Shown: positions 55,390-64,000 of the stretch, in pieces
Position numbering within the stretch: the first letter of the stretch is position 1
Layout: the number at the start of each line of letters is the position of its first letter
The notes under the pieces: generated by a model
Databases searched by the model: none
What the model was told of the DNA's origin: nothing
Seen by the model: only the letters and a program-made list of their open reading frames with translations
Assembly (NCBI GenBank): GCA_022661535.1
Contig: JAKULF010000002.1
Location: 682,001 to 746,000 of the forward strand
Direction of reading: 5' to 3'
Source: Eutypa lata
Lineage: Eukaryota > Ascomycota > Sordariomycetes > Xylariales > Diatrypaceae
Length of the DNA stretch: 64,000 nt
Position numbers and translations under genes: made by a program

Positions 55390-57081
55390 ATGGAGGACCA
55401 AGTTGTGACCTTCGCTAAGGCCACCCTGGAAAAAGTCGACTCCCTACTTGGTGAGATCGCCGCGTTAAATGAAACGTACCGAGACCGGCGGGAGGCCGCA
55501 ACAAAGCTCGAGCGGCGTGACTTACCCGTCGATCTACCGGGGCTAAACGATCTCATCGCCTCGTCCAAGGGCCTCAGAAACCCTCTCGAGAAGGTCGTGC
55601 GCGCAAGGAGCAATGGCGCTGCCGCTGCCGCTGCGGGCACATCATCATGCGCCGATCACGATCAGCAGCAGCAGCAGCAGAGGGAAGAACGCGACAGGAA
55701 GGACATGATCATCCTGTCCAGCGTCGGAAGCCACCCCGGAGAGCAGCGCTGGGACGCCATCAAGCGGTGCCACGGCCTCGTAGCCCTGCGCCGCCAGTTC
55801 CCCCTCGGCGGCAAGCGGCTCAGCCCCGCCGTCGACGCCGTGGTCCAGAACGGTTCCGAGTGGCTGAAGGTGTGCATCTTTAACGAGAAGAAGCTAATCC
55901 GCCAGATGGCTGAGGAGGGCTGGCATCCTGATGACTCGGACGATGACTCGGACGACGATGACAACAATAATTTAGGTTCCGATGACGGCAATAACGAGGG
56001 CAATGCGTCAAGCATCATGGGCATAGCAACACAGCTCGTGAAGGCGGCGCGCTTGAACCGGTGTCGAAGCTCTCCGCCCCGCGTGCGCATCTACTTGCCT
56101 AATGTTTCGGAAGGCTCCGTGGCTGAGGTTGACAAGCTGCTTGACAAGGTCCGCCGGACCGGCATTCCGAAAGGGAGCGAAAGACCCGTCGAGATCATTC
56201 TTGATTGTGCGGGGAGTGTTTTCGCAAGTTCGCCCGTTCCTCCGCTGGAGACTGCGTTCGCCAATCTGTTTAGGAACACTCAGCTGGATTGCCTGACCCC
56301 AACCTTGAACCTAGAACTCACCCTCCTGATCAGTCTGGTCTCGGATATCACCCATGGGAGGATCGAGGTGAAGCCTTGGTACGGTACGCAGGTTATATCT
56401 CATATCAAGGACGAGGAGCACTCGCCGGGCACACGTCTCAGGGATCTATACTCTGCTGTTGGGAACAAGAACCTGGTCTGCACCGAGGATGTCATGAGGG
56501 AATTCTCCAACGTCATCGACGACCTGGGGACGCCAATGACGAAGGCGCGTGCAGCGATCCTACTTGGGCGCACAGAAGAGGGGACGGCGAGCTCACTACA
56601 AGCCCACGACCTGCGATCCAGATTCCAAGAACTTTCCATCTATCCAGTACCAGACGACTTGCAGCTGCCAATCAAGCCCGTGAGCAGTGACGAGTTCAGT
56701 GCGTCGCGGGAGAATGTGGAAGCCATGATTGAGAATGGCGAGTTGCCGGAGGTGTCGCGTCACGTCTTCGATAAGCTCGACAGACAATACCACCGAACGT
56801 GCTACCTCTACGGCTGGGCAAAGCGCATCACGACCGTCTCGGCGAACTCGCTCACCGTGCAGCAGATCTACGTCGTCATCAACGAGCACGACGGCACGGC
56901 CCCGGATATGTTCTGCGCTCCCCTGGCTATCGGCCTAAATACGGTGCGGCCGTGCCCCGAAGACCGGTGGAATGGACTCAAGGATGCCAAGCACGGACGG
57001 AGAGACGCCAGGGAGAAGGAGGCCAAGGCAATGAAGAAGGCCGGCGCTTGGGGTCCGGCCCTGGGTGTACGGTCTAAGTAG
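55390..57081 (+). CDS. DUF1308-domain protein
   Basis: About 563 aa from the first ATG (MEDQVVTFAKATLEKVDSLL). The frame is open further upstream without an ATG, so an additional 5' exon is possible. The N-terminal third is helical and ends in poly-Ala and poly-Gln tracts. An acidic low-complexity loop (DDSDDDSDDDDNNNLGSDDG) interrupts the middle. The C-terminal half has the DUF1308 pattern: VEIILDCAGSVFASS, TLNLELTLLISLVSDITHGR, VCTEDVMREFSNVIDDLG and TPMTKARAAIL, resembling a PIN-like nuclease fold (family knowledge, weakly characterised). The C-terminus (CYLYGWAKRITTVSANSLTV onward) is also conserved-looking. Intracellular, function unknown. Confidence 0.78.
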   Translation: MEDQVVTFAKATLEKVDSLLGEIAALNETYRDRREAATKLERRDLPVDLPGLNDLIASSKGLRNPLEKVVRARSNGAAAAAAGTSSCADHDQQQQQQREERDRKDMIILSSVGSHPGEQRWDAIKRCHGLVALRRQFPLGGKRLSPAVDAVVQNGSEWLKVCIFNEKKLIRQMAEEGWHPDDSDDDSDDDDNNNLGSDDGNNEGNASSIMGIATQLVKAARLNRCRSSPPRVRIYLPNVSEGSVAEVDKLLDKVRRTGIPKGSERPVEIILDCAGSVFASSPVPPLETAFANLFRNTQLDCLTPTLNLELTLLISLVSDITHGRIEVKPWYGTQVISHIKDEEHSPGTRLRDLYSAVGNKNLVCTEDVMREFSNVIDDLGTPMTKARAAILLGRTEEGTASSLQAHDLRSRFQELSIYPVPDDLQLPIKPVSSDEFSASRENVEAMIENGELPEVSRHVFDKLDRQYHRTCYLYGWAKRITTVSANSLTVQQIYVVINEHDGTAPDMFCAPLAIGLNTVRPCPEDRWNGLKDAKHGRRDAREKEAKAMKKAGAWGPALGVRSK

Positions 57082-58020
57082 GGGAGTTGGCCGAGGCATA
57101 AATTATTCATTGATATAGAAGTGGGAAAAGGCCTCGCTGTCTTAATAAGAGCCAGTTTCACAATGGGTGTCAACTTTCGATAAGGTAGTAGACGATTTAT
57201 ATTTAACCTATCACTTCGATCATTGCTACCGAGTTTGCTATGCTATCAATGTATCCAGCGCACCCAGACAGCGGAAAGATTATTCATAGGTAATCTAGGA
57301 GAGGTGCGCGTGTTGCTAGTTCCTCCCCATGATTACCTCAGGGGATGGGGAGGATGGGAGGCTATAGTAAGAGGCGTGTTTGTGGTTACGACACATGGTT
57401 TTGCTAGTGATCGATGTACTCCCATTCAAGTTACTAGCTACATGTAGCTTCAGTATAAAGAGCTCTAAAGACATTAGATAGGTTTCAATAGAGAAACAAA
57501 TTCAATAGCACTCATATTGCTATACTCCTAACTCTGCGATGTCAAGTGGTGGTTAGATAAGGCATTGGTAGGGCAGAAACCTACAGATTGTTAAAAAGAT
57601 TGAAAACCTTGATTGAAACTGATAGGTAAAATTATGTAACAATGCTGCTATATTGATAGTGCACATCATATTACTCTATTGTTTATACTGGTCATCGAGG
57701 TACATACAATAGCAACCCTCTTCATTATGGACTTTGTCAAATATGTTACTATTAAACTAATCCTCTCACCCACATATAGAGGAAATTAGTCCAACCTCTA
57801 GGATTAACAACAGTCATTTCCCTCCTACGTTTACATTTTCCTTACACTCACTAACGAGTTACCTGGTGTTATTGCCTTCTACACTTTCTACAACACGTAA
57901 GAAATCTAAAGACTACCCCGTTTGCCAACATTTTACTCCCGTTGCTACTACCAGCACACTGATACTCTTAGACTATCTTTAGTCCTGACGCCCGCATCCA
58001 ATTAACAGAATACGACAAAG
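57082..58020. other. Intergenic, nothing recognised
   Basis: AT-rich spacer; short plus frame 57223-57447 is not supported. Confidence 0.6.
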
Positions 58021-58759
58021 TTTCACCTAGACAAGACGACAGCATTCACTTCATCTCCGCGACTACCTGCCGAAATTCGCTACATGATTTGGGACATGGC
58101 ACTTCTCGACGAAGAGAAAGACCGCGTTATTATCGACACACATATCAACGCTCATAGTTTCAAGTTGGCCATTGCACCCTTGAAGGAACTCATCAGTCCG
58201 TCCCTGTCGGTCAATCGAGAGATCCGGGAGTGCGCCCTAGCCATCTACGATGAGAAGGTTGAGATGCGCGTATTCCCGGTGCCTAAGTCGAACATCCTCG
58301 ATAGCCCCAACCCGCTAGACTTGACACTTGTAGACATCTTTTTTGATGCAGGACGGCGGGCGTGCCAAAAGGGAAATCTACATCAGTCCCGAGTATGATA
58401 ATTTTATCCTGCTGCAGTGCCACGACCAAGCGGAGCCCGATGCTGTCGAGAGAAAGGCCCTAACCTGGGGATATAAAGGCACGCTGGATCCCAGCGATGG
58501 GGTGGTTTCTCGATATGTACTCGCCGAGTTGCCTATAGCTATCCCCAAGCGTGTTGGGACATTGACACTGGCAGCAAAGCGGTCGCCTTCCGCCCTATTC
58601 TTCGCTTGCGATTTCAGCACAGTCAAGGTCGGCCTTCATCACTATATAGAAGAAGAGGACGGAGATGGTGGAGAGAAATTCCTCAACCACACTGGCACGT
58701 CAAGGGTAGAAGTCTCTTACTTCTTTCGGCGTCCTGGGCTATCGTGCACCGTAGTATAA
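58021..58759 (+). pseudogene. 2EXR-domain protein, frameshifted
   Basis: The fungal 2EXR signature is readable as SSPRLPAEIRYMIWDMALLD, followed by SPSLSVNREIRECALAIYDE. At a T6 run (58339-58344) the frame moves by one base. The first frame continues IFFDAGRR, while the second, starting at an internal ATG, carries KREIYISPEYDNFIL, LAELPIAIPKRVGTLTLAAK and the end SYFFRRPGLSCTVV. The intervening 22 bases (GTAGAC...TGCAG) are too short for an intron. No ATG precedes the signature in frame, so the normal start also seems missing unless an upstream exon exists. 2EXR proteins are expanded in filamentous fungi without known function. A homopolymer error in the assembly is the main alternative. Confidence 0.65.
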
Positions 58760-59770
58760 TGGGCTTCTATCGTGAGTACCGCAGCTAATGTAAGGTCCTG
58801 CATTTTTCAGGTCGAAGACAACTGATATCAATTCAGGCGTGGATATGGCTCCCTAGGCGACGCCGAAACATAACTAGTAGCTATTTGCCCCTTTTATTGT
58901 TTTAGGAGGGGCATTCTATCCGGACCATCACATCCTGATGACGGTAGCTGTTACGACAGGACCCTAATTAAATCGGTCGGTACATGAGATCAGATAGACT
59001 TTTAATAGTAGCTATTGTCGGGGTTTGAGACAAACATAGTCTGCATTTATGTATTGGTGTATACATATGTAATGGTGTTGGATCGTTGGGGCGATTTGCT
59101 AGGTTCATCGTGCTTCTATGTGTTAATATATTGACTTGATTCTGGAAGTTGGTTTACATATGTACGTGTAAATATCCCACTATTACGGCCACATATTAGA
59201 TATTTGTCAATAGTTTTAGTTATTCTAGTACAAGATATCATAGCTTTTCCATGAGGTCTTTACAAATCACTCAAACTCATCAGGTCCAAATCCGTAAACT
59301 GGGCCTTACAGACTTGCTTCTGATGATGATGTGCACCTATTATTGACCACATTGATTTATGACACAAAGTTACCTCAATACATGAATGGTTCATATGCCT
59401 CCGAGTTGTAAGTTCCATTGTGACCTGTGCCATGGCAGCTACTACCGAAAGACCACCCCTCTTAGTCATTATACACCGTACCTACTTCTCTTGAAACCTA
59501 ACTACGCCAGCAAAGTAAAGAAAATACAAGCGAACTAAAGTTCACGATCGAAGGCAAGAGCACAAGTAATGTTAACAAGGGCAGGTTCAGCGATCAGTTG
59601 GGTTTATGGACTTTCTCAATCCCACACGAGTCTTTAAGTGACTGCCTTTGATAGCACGCATTATGTACATATGTAGGTAGCCATTAGGTAGACCAACTCT
59701 TACTTCCTCTCACTGCTCTATAATTTCTAATCAATCACGGCCCATATGCGTCACAACTCCTACGCACAAC
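58760..59770. other. Intergenic, nothing recognised
   Basis: AT-rich spacer upstream of the HET gene. Confidence 0.6.
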
Positions 59771-61570
59771 ATGCGCCTCCTGAATGCCAAGACCAAGCGC
59801 TTACACGAGTTCTTCGATAAGGATATCCCATCCTTTGCGATCCTATCCCACGTATGGGGTGTCGAGGAGGTGACCTACGCTGATTTCAAGCACCGGTGGC
59901 CGTGGTACAAGAGGAAGGCCGGCTACGCCAAGATCAAGGGGTGTTGCCGGCAGGCCTTGGATGACGACATCGACTACGTCTGGATCGACAGCTGCTGTAT
60001 AGACAGGTCCAGCAGCGCCGAGCTCTCCGAAGCGATCAACTCCATGTTCGTGTGGTACCGGGAGTCGGCCGTCTGCTACGCCTACCTGGCCGACGTCCCG
60101 AGCAGGGACGATGTCTTCGGCCAGGGGTCCGCATTCCGGAAGAGCTGCTAGTTCCAGCGCGGTTGGACGCTGCAGGAACTCCTCGCGCCGGGCATGGTCT
60201 GGTTCTTTGACCGGAAGTGGCGTCCGTTGGGCACGAAGGCTGCGTTGTGGGCCGTGATCCAGGATGCGACGGGCATCGGTCCGGAGTACCTGGGAGGGAC
60301 GAATCTCGACAGGGCCAGTATCGCGCAGCGCATGTCCTGGGCGGCTAAGCGCGAGACGACGCGAAAGGAAGACAAGGCGTATTGCTTGCTGGGAATATTC
60401 GGGGTGCACATGCCCATGCTTTACGGAGAGGGAGATTGCGCGTTTTTGAGGCTTCAGGAGGAGATCATCAAGAGTTCGGGAGATCACTCCATCTTGGCAT
60501 GGGGCTACGACATGCCTGTAGTAAATTATCCTAATGGCGGAATACTGGCCCATTCGCCGCTTGACTTCCTTCATTGCGGGAACGTGATCGCGGATAGATG
60601 GCCTGGGAACTTACGGTCATCTCACTTTGTTGCGACCAACATGGGACTGCGGATCGAGCTTCCAGTTGGGGTTGAGCAATTCACCGGGGCGCAACTCGCC
60701 GTGCTCAACTGCACTACAGAGAAGCAATACATCGCGCTGCCTCTCACCCGGGTAGAGGGAACCGAAGACAAGTTTGAGAGGCCTCATTTTTGCCAGCCCA
60801 CACTGTTGGCTCCCCTGACCGTCGGCGGACTATCGCTAAAGGAATTTTATCTGCAGGACCCATCCGTATCCATGTGGAAGAAGAACGTGTACCTTGTCTG
60901 CACCCTCGTTCTGCACCAGCTCGGTTTTACGCTAAAGACAGCCTATCCGCCACATGCCATTTCCAAAATAACCTCTAGGGGTGACCTGATCGAGTACATA
61001 TGGATCTACCAGGGGTCTCGCGCCATGCTGGAGATTCAAGCACCCGGGGGCGATCTCTTCACCGTCGGCGTCCAGGAGACAGACGCAGACGCAGACCCGC
61101 CGGGTTTGGAATACAAGATGGCGGCATCGACCCTAGCGAACATGATTAACGTCAATAATTCATTTACTAAGAGCCAATCTTCGGCTTCATCGGCCATGCG
61201 CAGGAACTTCCCGCTCTCTCTTGACAAGCAACCGACGCAGTGGGCCCAGAATTTAACCCTGGACGGGCTGGAGATCGGAGCGTGTGTGACGGAGGAAACA
61301 AGCGTCTGGGGTGCATCTGCGATCCTGGTACTAGAGATGCTAGCGAGGAGGCCGGTAGGTGGGGGTAGAGCGGTACTTGCCTCAGATTCTATTTTGACGG
61401 TCTCGGACAAGACGGGAGAAGTGTCGAGCGATACTACTGGCGTGAGCTTCACTTTGGAAGATGAGCCAGTTCCAAATGAGACCGAGTCGTTGCATGGACC
61501 TGTGCCAGTAGTTGAGCATCAACAGGATGATGATCTTAGTCCCGCCGACTCTAGGGAACAAGGGCATTAG
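59771..61570 (+). pseudogene. HET-domain gene with one in-frame stop
   Basis: One continuous 600-codon frame interrupted only by TAG at 60149-60151 (codon 127). The HET domain, linked to heterokaryon incompatibility and fungal cell death, is clear: MRLLNAKTKRLHEFFDKDIP, FAILSHVWGVEEVTYADF, KIKGCCRQALDDDIDYVWID, SCCIDRSSSAELSEAINSMF, then WYRESAVCYAYLADVP. After the stop come FQRGWTLQELLAPGMVWFFD, SIAQRMSWAAKRETTRKEDK and AYCLLGIFGVHMPMLYGEG. The stop sits where homologues usually have Trp just before F-x-RGWTLQELL, so TGG to TAG is the simplest change. The C-terminal half is HET-associated and has no NACHT or WD40 repeats. As it stands only a 126-aa fragment would be made. Recent inactivation, a strain-specific null, or sequence error are all possible. 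Confidence 0.85.
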
Positions 61571-62632
61571 ATGGCAGTTATTAAAAGAAATGTTAGATTA
61601 CTTGACCTGAGAGTTAAGATGACCGTAATACGCTTGTAGCGATATTCTAACTATCCTCAAGATTGTATTTCTTCTGGGGAATTTCGAGCTGACTTTGGGA
61701 GCTTGAATGAGTTATGTGGGCATTATTTAGCTATAGTCGGAAATCAAGTGAGTATTGCTGTAAGGCAATGTGTCCCTGTTTCCTACCGGTAATATTAATA
61801 GCCCAAACATCCAAGGAGAAAACAAACGGCTTCCAGGTAGACCAATCCCCCTCTCATACCTATATCTTGCAGAAGCTTAGCTGTAGTTAATTGTTACCCC
61901 AGTTGTCCATGCTATCATACTCTCATTTCTCCCAGCTTTCCAGAATCAGCGGGTCATTCTATCTTATAGATCAACTCTAGATACACATGATATTCTCACC
62001 TTCATGTCCCCAACCACAAGAGGCATTGTCTTCCCATAATTCTACCGCTCTCCATATACCTGAAGTCCCATAACTAATTAAATGTTGTGGCAGAGCATAC
62101 CATGGAGGGTTTTTTATTGTTTTTTTTTAAAGATGTTTCGGCAATGACATGTATATGGTGTTGACCATACAACCTGAGGAGAAAGGCGGTTAGTCCAAGA
62201 CTAGAAGACCATCTTAGGCATACCTTTGACCAACTAATTCAAGGCAAGAATAGACACCTTGTGCCGCGGTAATCTTCTTAACATAAAACTGTATTTCGTC
62301 GCAGTCATTAACTGTCTTTATATAAATACGGTCTACTATTGTGTGTATTTCTACAGAATAGGGGTAGACTTCGAGTTGTGATTAGATCCATTATTGTCAT
62401 TCTTATCGTGGCCGTGCCTCAAGCCTGAGCTAATAAATTTTGCCGTACATCTCTCATTAGTTGGGTTCTTTCCGATCACGTGAAGCTCCCAACGTTTGCT
62501 ATCTTGTCTTTAACTTGGAGAATAAAGGCAACCCCTTACTTAGAGTTTCAACTCAGTGTCGGCATTTAACAGCATCAGGCGCGGAACTTGGCCCAGGCAT
62601 ATTAGATTACGTACACTAATAAAAGCCTACCC
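61571..62632. other. Convergent 3' spacer
   Basis: AT-rich spacer between the HET locus and the P450; nothing recognised. Confidence 0.6.
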
Positions 62633-64000
62633 TTAGGTAATCTTTCTCTTCCTCATCATCAGCCTCGCGCTTGGGTCGATGAACACGTTCTCATCTGCAG
62701 TCAGTGTCTCTGGCATCGACTTGCCCTCGGGATACTTAAAGTCAAATTCGGTGATGAGCCGTGCCACGAGCATCTTGATCTCGGCCACGCCCAGAAACCG
62801 TCCAGGGCACTTTAGAAGCAAAAAAAGTCAACTAATGTTCTGTAGGGTGGTGTTTCCACAGTGTACGAGAAGTGAGTGGGAACTGCAAGACCCCTAAAAG
62901 ACCGGCATATGCAATGCAAATCTCTATAGACTGACTGATGATTCGAATAGGGAAGGCGTGCTATCACTTACTGCCTGGCTTCCGTAGCCAAATGTCAGAT
63001 TATTGTTCATATCGGTCAGGACCGCCTGGTTCTTGTCATATTCATTCTCAGATGAATGTCGTTTGCGGTAAGACCGCATAGGGTCGAAGTTTAACGGATC
63101 CGGTGTGACTTCCGGGTCCATTTGGTGTTCAGAGTTGGCGAATGCAATTCTGCACCCCTTAGGTATCTGTGTACCGTCTTTCAGAGTATAATCCTGCAAT
63201 GCCACTCGTTGTGGGCTCACTACCCCTGTCAGCATAAAGGTCATCCATCCAGAATATAGGACTAAATATACTAACGTAGAATGGGGGGATGCACTCTGAA
63301 GCACTCCAGCAAGAACGAGTCCATCCGTTCCAGCCGCGGGTGCCACAGCCTGATATCGACTTCAGAACCATTTCCTACTTGCTTGCTGACTTCGTCGATT
63401 TCCTCCCTTAGCACGGGGAACCACTCCGGGTGTGCACAAAGTTCGAAGAGGAAGTTCGCCGTATTCGTGGACGTGGTATGAATACTCGCGAGCGTCATGG
63501 CGAGTTGTCGGTTGGCCATCTCGGGAACCGATGTCTCCTCTGGATTGCCATTTTCCAGCATCCAGTCCACGAGTGTGTCTTCTTCCTCGACTGGTTTGCC
63601 CATTTCTTTCATTCGCACAGCATTGGAATGCCTCGCTATCTTGGCGCCCACCACCTGCTTGGCCTTTTCGCGGTACCCCCTAAGTTTATATCGAGCGGGG
63701 AGGAACAGAGCAACGATAAAACGCATCCACGTGGGAAACATCCTCAGCACAAAGGCAGTTTTAAATACATCCATAGTGAAGTCAAGTGATACCCTAAGCC
63801 ATTCTGGATCGCGACATGCCGGTTGTCCTAAGAAAATCTTTGCTGACATGCGTGCGACGAGCATACGTACAATCTCTTGGATGTCAGTCTCCATCCAGTC
63901 TGAGTATGGTCAGTTTGAATTATCCCATAATGGTATATACCTATCCACTCACCATCTGACTGAGGCACGTCGATTTTCCATCCATAATCTACTTCCTGAG
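62633..64000 (-). CDS. Cytochrome P450, 5' end beyond the window
   Basis: Membrane-type fungal P450, partial: the N-terminal exons lie past 64000. Exons seen: 64000-63953, 63899-63276, 63225-62972 and 62809-62633, with GT-AG introns of 53, 50 and 162 bp that keep frame. The I-helix region reads LAMTLASIHTTSTNTANFLF, the K-helix ExxR is ECFR (LLECFRVHPPIL), then LQDYTLKDGTQIPKGCRIAF, and the heme loop FGYGSQA is joined across the last intron to CPGRFLG, which carries the heme-thiolate Cys. The C-terminus ends DPSARLMMRKRKIT. This type (ent-kaurene-oxidase-like clade) is frequent in secondary metabolism, but the substrate cannot be inferred. It may belong to a cluster continuing to the right. 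Confidence 0.92.

Noticed and set aside
1..64000. CRISPR array, IS element, prophage or complete transposon
   Set aside because: No spacer-repeat arrays, transposase, integrase or reverse-transcriptase motifs, and no terminal repeats were seen; the window is eukaryotic.

Overview
The window is nuclear DNA of a filamentous ascomycete (Pezizomycotina). The evidence is short GT-AG introns of about 50-170 bp, fungus-specific families (HET, 2EXR, DUF302, BAHD-type acyltransferase, Aur1-type IPC synthase), an intron-bearing tRNA-Gly, and many TAGG/CTAGGTA microsatellites. A Sordariomycete, perhaps Xylariales, fits the style, but that placement is inference.

Left part (1-20.3 kb). A His-rich hexapeptide-repeat protein with a myristoylation-like N-terminus comes first. 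A decayed aldo/keto reductase and a BAHD-type acyltransferase follow. Next is a housekeeping block: Tsr4/PDCD2-like ribosome-biogenesis factor, eIF3k, tRNA-Gly(GCC), cofactor-independent phosphoglycerate mutase, Mediator Med9 and tubulin-folding cofactor C. It ends with a DUF302 membrane-anchored protein and a single-exon FMN-dependent monooxygenase.

Middle (20.3-46.9 kb). About 3 kb of AT-rich, gene-free DNA carries an odd poly(T)/poly(A) structure. After it come a small secreted protein, a Cys-rich seven-TM protein, a LETM1-domain protein, an EthD-domain protein, a Nab3-like RNA-binding protein, a mitochondrial GGQ-type peptidyl-tRNA hydrolase, a Ca2+/calmodulin-dependent kinase, an inositol-phosphorylceramide synthase (Aur1-like) and a PNPOx-like flavoprotein with a C-terminal membrane anchor.

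Right part (46.9-64 kb). This is more accessory: a divergent kinase-like gene, a Cys/His-rich small ORF, a decayed second kinase-like gene, a glutathione S-transferase, an intron-rich secreted protein, a DUF1308 protein, a 2EXR protein broken at a T6 run, a HET gene broken by one in-frame TAG, and the 3' part of a cytochrome P450 that runs off the end.

Most genes are unrelated singletons. The genes do not form one pathway, and I see no CRISPR, IS element, complete transposon or complete secondary-metabolite cluster. Most multi-exon models were built by hand from splice sites that keep frame. All family calls rest on motif recognition, not on searches.
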